A stretch of 6,776 nucleotides of DNA. It comes from an uncultured Butyrivibrio sp. (GTDB lineage Bacteria; Bacillota; Clostridia; Lachnospirales; Lachnospiraceae). Of this stretch, positions 1-5,618 are shown piece after piece. The stretch covers positions 170,606-177,381 of the forward strand of contig CAJTON010000001.1 in assembly GCA_910577605.1 (NCBI GenBank), written 5' to 3'. Position 1 is the stretch's first letter. Each line of letters opens with the position of its first letter. The notes beneath the pieces are model-generated. The model was not told where the DNA came from, did no database searches, and saw only the letters and a list, made by a program, of their open reading frames with translations. The translations under genes and the position numbers were made by a program.

Positions 1-327
1 CGCGTGAAAACCTTGTATGTGTCGGAAAAATCGCCGCTTACCGGAATCGAGGCGGCAAACGGAGCGTTTTTGGTATGCGAGGACGGCAAGGACGGCAGAA
101 GAATAGCGCAGTACAACGATAAAAGGGAATCTCTTAATTTCCTTCAGTTCAATTCGGACAGTTATGAGTGCGCCGCGGCTGCCGCGGTCAGCAGTACGCA
201 GTTCGTTGTGAGCGCGGACAAAGGGGGTCATTTTGAGATATATGTGTGCAACGGATCAAATATGGTAAGGGCGGAAGGAATAAACTCTGACGGCGACATG
301 ATGGTTACGGATTATTTTCCGGAGTGA
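1..327 (+). CDS. C-terminal part of an unrecognised protein (5' end outside window)
   Basis: The frame is open from the first base to a TGA at 325-327, giving 108 visible residues. A GTG codon at 4-6 could in principle start translation, but no ribosome binding site can be seen before it, so I treat this as the tail of a longer gene entering from the left. The visible part is soluble-looking. It alternates short hydrophobic strands with polar turns (for example FLVCEDGKDG and FEIYVCNGSN), which suggests a beta-rich fold. It also has an alanine run and an acidic C-terminus ending DYFPE. I see no transmembrane segment and no motif I can assign to a family. The codon use resembles that of the neighbours. 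The stop codon overlaps the spacer of a possible ribosome binding site (GGAG at 321-324) for a very short ORF downstream. Function unknown. Confidence 0.6.
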   Translation, partial: RVKTLYVSEKSPLTGIEAANGAFLVCEDGKDGRRIAQYNDKRESLNFLQFNSDSYECAAAAAVSSTQFVVSADKGGHFEIYVCNGSNMVRAEGINSDGDMMVTDYFPE

Positions 328-332
328 AAAGC

Positions 333-383
333 ATGGCATTGTTTTCAAAAAAAGGTAGAAAAATCATCCAGAATATTGTATAA
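333..383 (+). CDS. Possible 16-residue small ORF
   Basis: An ATG at 333 follows GGAG (321-324) by eight bases and opens a 16-codon frame ending in TAA at 381-383. The peptide (MALFSKKGRKIIQNIV) is strongly basic with a hydrophobic end, so it could be an amphipathic micropeptide. The Shine-Dalgarno-like sequence sits in the last codons of the preceding gene, as in translational coupling. Against this, the ORF is very short, its stop codon lies inside the -10 element of the promoter candidate for the next gene, and such spacing can arise by chance. It could also be the remnant of a truncated gene. Expression is an inference only. Confidence 0.25.
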   Translation: MALFSKKGRKIIQNIV

Positions 384-384
384 T
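356..384 (+). promoter_or_regulatory. Sigma-A-type promoter candidate for the chemoreceptor gene
   Basis: A perfect TATAAT (379-384) stands 17 bases after TAGAAA (356-361), which matches four of six bases of the -35 consensus. A second TATAAT overlaps it at 384-389 but has no good -35. Transcription would begin near 390-395, giving a leader of about 40 bases. I did not see a motility sigma-D style -10 (CCGATA), which often drives chemotaxis genes in Firmicutes. Confidence 0.55.
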
Positions 385-392
385 ATAATTTA

Positions 393-410
393 CAGGTACG
401 GTTGCACCTG
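393..410 (+). other. Small hairpin in the chemoreceptor leader
   Basis: CAGGT (393-397) and ACCTG (406-410) can pair around an eight-base loop. This lies at or just after the predicted transcription start and 12 bases before the ribosome binding site. The stem is only five pairs, so a regulatory role or 5'-end stabilisation is speculative. Confidence 0.25.
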
Positions 411-421
411 ATAAATGGTTT

Positions 422-426
422 GGAGG
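422..426 (+). promoter_or_regulatory. Ribosome binding site that sets the chemoreceptor start
   Basis: GGAGG at 422-426 lies six bases before the ATG at 433. The same frame also has ATG codons at 415 (before the site) and 427 (touching it), neither of which could be served by it. This supports 433 as the true start. Confidence 0.75.
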
Positions 427-432
427 ATGTAT

Positions 433-2211
433 ATGGGAGATACAAAACAAAAAGGAAGTACGGATAATATTTCCGGAAATCAGGGACAGCAGACAGGTAC
501 AGCCGTCGGGAATAAACGCAAGAAGATACCTTGGATCAAATCCGTATCGTACAAGATTTTTCAGCTTACTGTTTTGGCGGTTCTTTTGGTTACGGTATGT
601 CTGATAGCCGCCGCTACGTTTTTTTCAAGATCGGAAATGAAGAAAACGATTGCCAACTATATGTATGACCAGGCGGTGCTTGGCAAGGACATAATGAATA
701 CGGCGATCGATTTCAATCCGGACAGGGCATATAATTATTATTATATGAATGAGCTTTTCGCCAAAACGCAGGTGTCGGGACTTTCGTCTTCGTATGTGTA
801 CATAGTCGAAGCAGGCGGTAAGATGCTTTACCATAAGGACAAAGAGAAGGTAGGTCAGCCCGTTGTTAACGAGGTTATAAAAGCGGTCGCCGAAGATCTG
901 GCGGCAGGCAAGGAAATAAGCGACGAGTTTGTCGAGTATAAGTATAACGGCGCTATGAAGTACGCGGCGTACTCAGTTACCAAAGACGGCAGGAGTATAG
1001 TTATAGTAACTGCTGACGAAGCGGATGCACTCGCGTCCATCAACGCGGTGGCAAAGAAGATTTCCATAGGTGCCGTAGTAGTGTTCGTTATAATCGGGGC
1101 GATTTCGTTTATTGTAGGAAGGCTTATATCCAATCCTATAATAAAGATATCAGATTCTATATCCAGACTTTCAGACCTTGATCTGAGGGAGGATAAGTCA
1201 ATAGAAAGACTGGGCAGATATAAGGACGAGATCGGTCTTATGGCCAGGTCAACGAGAAATGTGTCGGCAAAGCTAAGGGAAGTTATATCAATGATAAGCC
1301 AGCAGAGCGAGAATCTGCTGAATACATCCGTTAATCTTGTTGGAAACGCAAACGATACGGTCAATTCGCTTCATCAGGTAGAGATAGCGGTCAGCGAGGT
1401 AGCGGAGGGCGCTACGAGTCAGGCGCAGGAGACTTCGGACGCTACCACCAATATAATTACTATGGGAGATATGATCGAGGATTCCAACGGAGAGGTCAAC
1501 AGGCTGAGAGAAAGCTCTGGAGCTATCGGCGAGGCCGCGCAGAAGGCTACGGAGATACTTAACGAACTGCTTGCGATAAACGCCAAGGCTGTGGAAGCCA
1601 TTGAGATGATCCGCGGCAGGATAAATACTACGAACGAGTCTGTTGAGGATATAAAGTCGGCTACCGTGATAATAACGTCGATAGCCGAGGAAACCAATCT
1701 TCTTTCGCTTAATGCCAGCATAGAGGCGGCGAGAGCGGGTGAGCAGGGACGCGGTTTTGCGGTCGTTGCGTCGCAGATACAGAAGCTTGCGGAGCAGTCC
1801 AACGAGTCGGCCAAGAAGATCGAAGATATCACGCTTATGCTTATCGACGATTCCAATAAGTCCGTTGCCGGAATTAACGAAGTCAAGGATATAATGGATA
1901 AGCAGAGCAGCCATGTCAAGGATACAAGCAATGCGTTTGAGCGTGTTAAGCAGAATATAGACGTTTCTATAAAGGGGCTTAACGATCTTATCGGAATAAT
2001 CACACGGCTTGACGCTGCGCGCGGAGCCGTTACGGACACGGTTCAGAATCTTTCGGCGATAGCGGAGGAAAATGCCGCCAGCTCGCAGGAAAGTTCGGCA
2101 TCCGTTACGGAGGTCGGAAACGTCATGGATCAGGTTATTCCCGCGCTTGATATGTTAAAGGGAATTTCACAGACTATCGACGAGAACCTTAAGCAGTTTA
2201 TTATTGAATAA
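433..2211 (+). CDS. Methyl-accepting chemotaxis protein with Cache-like sensor and HAMP domain
   Basis: A transmembrane chemoreceptor of 592 residues that would signal through CheW and CheA to the flagellar motor. From the 433 start, the order is: a polar cytosolic tail with a basic patch (residues 28-31); transmembrane helix 1 (about 44-64); an extracellular sensor of about 145 residues, with a Cache-like core near 120-195 (strand YVYIVEAGGKMLYH); transmembrane helix 2 (about 210-230); HAMP (about 229-285); and a long coiled-coil signalling domain. The signalling hairpin tip is unmistakable at about 417-444 (IAEETNLLSLNASIEAARAG, then EQGRGFAVV). Likely methylation helices are at about 323-338 (EVAEGATSQAQETSDA) and 542-560 (AIAEENAASSQESSASV). 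By hand count, both arms between tip and methylation sites are longer than in enteric receptors, as in long-helix classes. There is no C-terminal CheR-docking pentapeptide; the protein ends LKQFIIE. The ligand cannot be told from sequence. It has its own promoter candidate and no chemotaxis gene beside it. Confidence 0.95.
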   Translation: MGDTKQKGSTDNISGNQGQQTGTAVGNKRKKIPWIKSVSYKIFQLTVLAVLLVTVCLIAAATFFSRSEMKKTIANYMYDQAVLGKDIMNTAIDFNPDRAYNYYYMNELFAKTQVSGLSSSYVYIVEAGGKMLYHKDKEKVGQPVVNEVIKAVAEDLAAGKEISDEFVEYKYNGAMKYAAYSVTKDGRSIVIVTADEADALASINAVAKKISIGAVVVFVIIGAISFIVGRLISNPIIKISDSISRLSDLDLREDKSIERLGRYKDEIGLMARSTRNVSAKLREVISMISQQSENLLNTSVNLVGNANDTVNSLHQVEIAVSEVAEGATSQAQETSDATTNIITMGDMIEDSNGEVNRLRESSGAIGEAAQKATEILNELLAINAKAVEAIEMIRGRINTTNESVEDIKSATVIITSIAEETNLLSLNASIEAARAGEQGRGFAVVASQIQKLAEQSNESAKKIEDITLMLIDDSNKSVAGINEVKDIMDKQSSHVKDTSNAFERVKQNIDVSIKGLNDLIGIITRLDAARGAVTDTVQNLSAIAEENAASSQESSASVTEVGNVMDQVIPALDMLKGISQTIDENLKQFIIE

Positions 2212-2234
2212 TTTATTTTGACAGTCATATTATT

Positions 2235-2366
2235 ATGATAAAGAGCCTGCATTATAAAGCAGGCTCTTTAAAAGTATACGAAGGTCTGCTCAAAGGAAAT
2301 CATACGGTGGAAACGGTGCGGACCGGATGTATAGTAAGGGAGGATATCCCGTCAGATCAGATGTAA
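2235..2366 (+). CDS. Possible 43-residue small ORF
   Basis: An ATG at 2235 opens an uninterrupted frame to TAA at 2364-2366, thirteen bases before the gre-family gene. The predicted peptide is polar with mixed charge (starting MIKSLHYKAGSLKVYEGLLK and ending IPSDQM), and its codons resemble those of neighbouring genes. No ribosome binding site precedes the ATG, and the first codons form a strong hairpin, so the ORF may be fortuitous or a leader peptide. Low confidence. Confidence 0.2.
   Translation: MIKSLHYKAGSLKVYEGLLKGNHTVETVRTGCIVREDIPSDQM
2239..2270 (+). terminator. Hairpin after the chemoreceptor gene, possible intrinsic terminator
   Basis: A perfect 12-pair inverted repeat (arms 2239-2250 and 2259-2270, core AGAGCCTGC/GCAGGCTCT) surrounds an eight-base loop (ATTATAAA), 27 bases past the chemoreceptor stop. 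The descending arm ends CTCTTTA and then runs into AAAG, so the U-tract is short and lies within the stem. Termination would therefore be weaker than at a textbook site. It could instead protect the mRNA 3' end or act in a leader for the next gene. Confidence 0.6.
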
Positions 2367-2378
2367 ACGGAGGCAGAA

Positions 2379-2882
2379 ATGTTTGACAGCGTCACGCAGA
2401 AGGATATAGACAGGATGGAAGAGGAAATTGAATACAGGAAACTTGTCCTGCGCAAAGAGTTGATAGAGAATGTCAAGGAAGCGCGTTCTCACGGAGACCT
2501 GAGCGAGAATTTTGAGTATTATGCTGCAAAGCGTGAGAAGAACCGGAACGAAAGCAGAATACGTTATCTTGAAAAGATGATAAGAACCGCAAATATAATC
2601 AGCGACGAGTCCAAAGAAGACGAGGCCGGTCTGAATAATACGGTCGAGCTTTATTTTGAGGATGACGACGAAACGGAACGCTTTAAAATTGTCACGACGG
2701 TAAGGGGAAGTTCTCTTGAAGGCTGTATAAGCAACGAATCCCCTATCGGGAAAGCCGTTATCGGACATAAAGCGGGTGACCGGGTTTTCGTCAAGGTCAA
2801 CGAAAGCATGGGATACTATGTCGTTATCAAGTCCATAGAGAATACGGAAGACGACGGAACAGACAGCCTTAAAAGTTTCTGA
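2379..2882 (+). CDS. GreA/GreB-family transcription elongation (transcript cleavage) factor
   Basis: A cytosolic factor of 167 residues. Gre proteins insert a coiled-coil finger into the secondary channel of RNA polymerase and stimulate cleavage of backtracked RNA. The N-terminal coiled coil (about 5-75) carries the family signature KEARSHGDLSENFEYYAAK at about 33-51. Its tip acidic pair D40 and E43 matches D41 and E44 of E. coli GreA, which help hold the catalytic magnesium. The C-terminal globular domain (about 85-155) has the typical block ISNESPIGKAVIGHKAGDRV, close to the usual GreA ISxESPLGKALLGxxxGD pattern. The start is supported by GGAGG at 2369-2373, five bases upstream. It is about ten residues longer than typical GreA and ends in an acidic then polar tail (NTEDDGTDSLKSF). 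The sequence is somewhat divergent, so it could be a second Gre paralogue, not the housekeeping greA. It is probably monocistronic, as the next gene has its own promoter candidate. Family certain; exact subtype not. Confidence 0.9.
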   Translation: MFDSVTQKDIDRMEEEIEYRKLVLRKELIENVKEARSHGDLSENFEYYAAKREKNRNESRIRYLEKMIRTANIISDESKEDEAGLNNTVELYFEDDDETERFKIVTTVRGSSLEGCISNESPIGKAVIGHKAGDRVFVKVNESMGYYVVIKSIENTEDDGTDSLKSF

Positions 2883-2920
2883 GGAGCAGAGACGAATCTT
2901 GTACCGCTTTTATAAAAAAG

Positions 2921-2949
2921 TGGACTTGATACGATAAATGGGATAAAAT
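2921..2949 (+). promoter_or_regulatory. Promoter candidate for the SecB-like/cation transporter unit
   Basis: TGGACT (2921-2926, four of six -35 matches) is followed after 17 bases by TAAAAT (2944-2949, five of six -10 matches). A start near 2956 would give a leader of about 30 bases before the next gene. The spacing is optimal, but the -35 is weak and the region is AT-rich, so chance matches are likely too. Confidence 0.4.
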
Positions 2950-2986
2950 ACAGATAAAATGAACCAAATGATATGGAGGTGCATAT

Positions 2987-3394
2987 ATGAAAAGTGTAGA
3001 AGTAACTATAAATCCTACTGAGGTCAGGAGCGTAAAATATATCAATGCTTTTTCCAAGAAGCCGGGAGAGAAAATATCCCTGTCGGTAAAATCCGAGGCT
3101 TCGATCAAGCTTAACCCGACCAACCCGGTCGTGGCGCTCGTGATAGTTAAGGTCATTGTGGAGGATCCGGATAAATGTATTCAGATGGAGATCGAAACGA
3201 TAACCGGCGTGAACGTAAGTACTTTTATCGACAATCTAGATCAGTTTATCAAAGAAAAATATCTTCCGGTGATAATTATATCCGCAAATGAAAAAGTCCG
3301 CGCGCTCAGCGCGATGATGGGAACGCCGATAAAGATTCCCAATCCGCGTTTCGGAGCCGTATCCGAGGGAGAATCGGGGGGACTTACCCAGTAA
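2987..3394 (+). CDS. Small SecB-like protein (putative export-chaperone fold)
   Basis: A 135-residue cytosolic protein with no signal peptide or membrane helix. Its pattern follows SecB, the tetrameric chaperone that holds unfolded preproteins. Two N-terminal beta strands (about 3-60) lead to a strand pair VVALVIVKVIVEDPDK (about 48-63) and then MEIETITGVNVSTF (about 67-80), comparable to SecB's strand leading to its GxF region. A helix follows, then the segment LPVIIISANEKVRALSAMMG (92-111), which lines up with SecB's 'PNILFPYARECITSMVSRG', and then IKIPNPRFG, comparable to SecB's 'LNLAPVNF'. The C-terminus is a short polar tail, as in SecB. This is a hand alignment of weak identity, so the assignment is a fold-level inference; SecB-like proteins outside Proteobacteria are known, some tied to toxin-antitoxin systems. 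No toxin or antitoxin gene is adjacent. The start is supported by GGAGGT at 2975-2980, six bases before ATG. It lies 26 bases before the cation transporter gene, probably in one transcript. Confidence 0.75.
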   Translation: MKSVEVTINPTEVRSVKYINAFSKKPGEKISLSVKSEASIKLNPTNPVVALVIVKVIVEDPDKCIQMEIETITGVNVSTFIDNLDQFIKEKYLPVIIISANEKVRALSAMMGTPIKIPNPRFGAVSEGESGGLTQ

Positions 3395-3420
3395 CTGCGC
3401 ATTATTTTGGAGAATGCTGA

Positions 3421-4587
3421 ATGATATCTCTATTGTCAAAAATTTTTATCAAAAACAGAACGGAATACTCCGACCCTGCGGTCAGGAAAAAATACGGAAC
3501 GCTCACGGGATTCGTGGGCATTCTGCTTAATGTGCTGCTTTTTGCTGGGAAATTCATTGCCGGAACTTTAAGCGGAGCCATATCTATCACGGCGGATGCG
3601 TTCAACAACCTTTCCGACGCGGGCTCCTCGATAATATCAATGGCAGGATTTTACGCGGCGGATAAAAAACCGGATTCTGACCATCCATTCGGACACGGCA
3701 GAATGGAGTATATATCCGGCCTTATCGTCTCCGTGCTGATAATAATAATGGGATTTGAACTTGGGAAAAGTTCAGTGGAAAAGATATTCAATCCTGTAAA
3801 TGTCAATGAAAGCCCGCTTACGATCGCGGTCTTAGCGGCGGCGATACTGATAAAGCTCTATATGTTCGCTTATAACAGGCTTTACGGAGCCAGAATAAAA
3901 TCAACGGCTATGAAAGCTACGGCTATCGACTCCGTGAGCGACGCCGCAGCGACTTCGGTGGTTCTCGTGTCGGTGCTTGTGAATCATTTTGCGGGAGTAA
4001 ATATCGACGGATACGCGGGAGCGGCGGTGTCCTGTTTTATAATGTTTGCCGGAATAAAGGCGATAAAGGAGACGACCGACCCGCTGTTAGGAAGAGCGCC
4101 CGATGGCGAGTATATACGTCAGATACGCGAGATAGTGCTTTCGTACGAGGAAATAATAGGAGTGCACGATATTCTTGTCCATGATTACGGTCCGGGACGC
4201 TGTATGGTAACTCTTCACGGAGAGGTGCCGGAGGACGGCGGGATAAGAGAGCTGCATGACGCCATTGACCGCTGTGAGCGTGAATTAAGGGAAAAGCTTG
4301 GGTGCTACGCGACGATACACATGGACCCCACCGCCGAAAACAACGAAGTTCTCAACAGGCTACGCCGCGATGTCCAGACAAAAATATCCGAGTACGACAA
4401 GAACATTACGATACATGATTTCAGGCTTGTGGGACTTAAAGGAGGCTGCGGACAGGTAATAGCGTTTGACGCGGTAATACCTATGAAGTACAAAAAAAGC
4501 GACGCGCAGATAAAAGAAAAGCTTGAAAATATAGTAAGCGGTATGTGCGAGGGATATCAAAGCATCATTGATATAGACAGGGAATAA
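3421..4587 (+). CDS. Cation diffusion facilitator family transporter, probably Mn2+ efflux, with extended C-terminal region
   Basis: An integral membrane antiporter of 388 residues that would export a divalent metal in exchange for protons. Six membrane helices are visible at about 27-50, 52-80, 95-115, 132-152, 165-190 and 194-217. Family marks are DAFNNLSDAGSS in helix 2 (59-70), KPDSDHPFGHGRMEY (83-97) and AIDSVSDAAATS in helix 5 (168-179). The transport site reads N62/D66 in helix 2 and D170/D174 in helix 5. This Asn-Asp/Asp-Asp set is that of manganese-type members such as streptococcal MntE, whereas zinc transporters usually carry His in helix 5. The first cytosolic domain (about 220-303) keeps H266 and H300-x-D302 at the positions of metal-binding residues of E. 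coli YiiP. The last 80 or so residues look like a second copy of that domain; family members are usually near 300 residues long. GGAGA at 3409-3413 supports the start. Metal specificity is inference. Confidence 0.93.
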   Translation: MISLLSKIFIKNRTEYSDPAVRKKYGTLTGFVGILLNVLLFAGKFIAGTLSGAISITADAFNNLSDAGSSIISMAGFYAADKKPDSDHPFGHGRMEYISGLIVSVLIIIMGFELGKSSVEKIFNPVNVNESPLTIAVLAAAILIKLYMFAYNRLYGARIKSTAMKATAIDSVSDAAATSVVLVSVLVNHFAGVNIDGYAGAAVSCFIMFAGIKAIKETTDPLLGRAPDGEYIRQIREIVLSYEEIIGVHDILVHDYGPGRCMVTLHGEVPEDGGIRELHDAIDRCERELREKLGCYATIHMDPTAENNEVLNRLRRDVQTKISEYDKNITIHDFRLVGLKGGCGQVIAFDAVIPMKYKKSDAQIKEKLENIVSGMCEGYQSIIDIDRE

Positions 4588-4598
4588 AAGGCTGATTT
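4588..4598. other. 11-base gap between convergent genes, no terminator seen
   Basis: The facilitator stop (TAA, 4585-4587) and the SPL-family stop (TAA on minus, 4599-4601) face each other across 11 bases containing a run of T residues. I see no hairpin here or within a few dozen bases into either coding end. Read-through from either direction would produce antisense RNA to the other gene. Whether an intrinsic or Rho-dependent end lies further inside cannot be told. Confidence 0.5.
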
Positions 4599-5618
4599 TT
4601 ATGTGCTGCTGAATTCAAAAATGCGTTGCGGCTCTATATATTTTGAAAGTTCACTGCGGGCGAAGGAAAGCATTTCGTCCGCTTTTGCTTTGTCGTAGCT
4701 GCAAACGCCTCCGGTATTGGTATAAGGATATGAGGTCACAAGACTTTCGCGGCTTTTTCTCATGGGCTTTAGATGCTCCGCGGAAATTCTGAAAAGCCCC
4801 AGGCTTACGTCAAGAATATCATCCGGGTTTACCGCGGCGAAAACTTTTGAGTAAAATTCGGAATAGATCCGTTTGTAATCCCTGATATATATCATGGGGT
4901 CAAAGCAAAGCCGCACCGTGCAGCCGGAGGAAACCGCGCAGTTTACAGCTTTCAGCCTTGCGTCAAGCGACGGCGTTTTGTGCTCAAAGAGGTCCGTCAC
5001 GGCGTCGGGTGAGAGAGTCCACGCGTAAATGATGTTTTTGGGGGCGGACAGCCCCTTAAATACGGGAACATATGCCGATTTGGTGCGCAGTTCTATCTTG
5101 AGGTCCGGTCTTGATACGGCGAATTCGCTCCACCTGCCGACGAATCCGGCTATCCCTTCAAGCGCGGGCAGGTCCGTGTCGTACGAAATGCAAAGATAAA
5201 CCGGATGCTCGGCTAACAGCGCGTCCGCTTCATTGAAAAAGTCCTCGATATTTACGAAAAAAACAATGTTTGCGGACGGGTACATCCCCTGAAGGTAGCA
5301 GTATTCGCAGTCGTAAACGCAGTTAATTATATTGGAAGTATAAAAGAAATGCGGATTGCCGAAGCTTTGGCACACCTTTGCGCCGGGATATATAAGCCTG
5401 CCGTGCTTGACCGCGAGGATCAGCGCGGGAGCCTGCTTCTGAAGCAGAAAGCTCTGGCGCGGTCGGTCGAACACGTCTTTATAGCGAGTGACGGGAATGA
5501 TTTCGGAATCACTGAAACGCGAAAGTATCTCCCGCGTCATTGGATAGTTATGCGCTTCGTCCTCGACATATATATGTGAAAAGTGCTCAGCGAAGTATTT
5601 CGGTTCTGACGGCTTCAT
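4599..5618 (-). CDS. Spore photoproduct lyase (SPL)-family radical SAM protein
   Basis: A cytosolic iron-sulfur enzyme of 339 residues, close to the 342 of Bacillus subtilis SplB. SPL reverts the spore-specific thymine dimer in UV-damaged spore DNA with an S-adenosylmethionine-derived radical. The cluster motif is C100-VYD-C104-EY-C107 (CxxxCxxC), followed by YLQGMYPSANIVFFVN; B. subtilis has CHYCYLQ and a similar VYVNLED stretch. C143 in YLCISYDTDLPALE sits about where SPL has its catalytic H-donor cysteine (C141), which argues for real lyase activity. Later blocks LRTKSA (177-182), AWTLSP and RLCFDPMIY fit the radical SAM barrel. An earlier in-frame ATG exists at 5660, but it lies deeper in the upstream gene with no ribosome binding site. 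The ATG at 5618 follows AAGGGA by nine bases and fits the family N-terminus. It is the last gene of the minus-strand operon, overlapping the gene before it by 32 bases. Distinguishing true SPL from a relative needs an alignment. Confidence 0.9.
   Translation of the reverse strand: MKPSEPKYFAEHFSHIYVEDEAHNYPMTREILSRFSDSEIIPVTRYKDVFDRPRQSFLLQKQAPALILAVKHGRLIYPGAKVCQSFGNPHFFYTSNIINCVYDCEYCYLQGMYPSANIVFFVNIEDFFNEADALLAEHPVYLCISYDTDLPALEGIAGFVGRWSEFAVSRPDLKIELRTKSAYVPVFKGLSAPKNIIYAWTLSPDAVTDLFEHKTPSLDARLKAVNCAVSSGCTVRLCFDPMIYIRDYKRIYSEFYSKVFAAVNPDDILDVSLGLFRISAEHLKPMRKSRESLVTSYPYTNTGGVCSYDKAKADEMLSFARSELSKYIEPQRIFEFSST

Noticed and set aside
415..432. ATG at 415 as the start of the chemoreceptor
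   Set aside because: It lies before the GGAGG at 422-426; the ATG at 433 has correct spacing and gives a typical hydrophilic N-terminus.
855..2039. Long minus-strand ORFs opposite the chemoreceptor
   Set aside because: They overlap one another and the strongly supported receptor. Their serine/leucine/isoleucine-rich products are the expected shadow of its codon pattern.
2218..2239. TTGACA at 2218-2223 as a promoter for the gre-family gene
   Set aside because: The nearby TATTAT and TATGAT are only 7-10 bases away and no -10 sits at 16-18 bases. It would also be followed immediately by the hairpin.
2342..2349. Palindrome GGATATCC as an operator
   Set aside because: Eight bases, single occurrence and no regulator nearby; expected by chance.
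2904..2923. Hairpin CCGCTTTT/AAAAGTGG as a terminator after the gre-family gene
   Set aside because: The eight-pair stem is mostly A-T with one G-T pair, has no following T-run, and overlaps the next promoter's -35.
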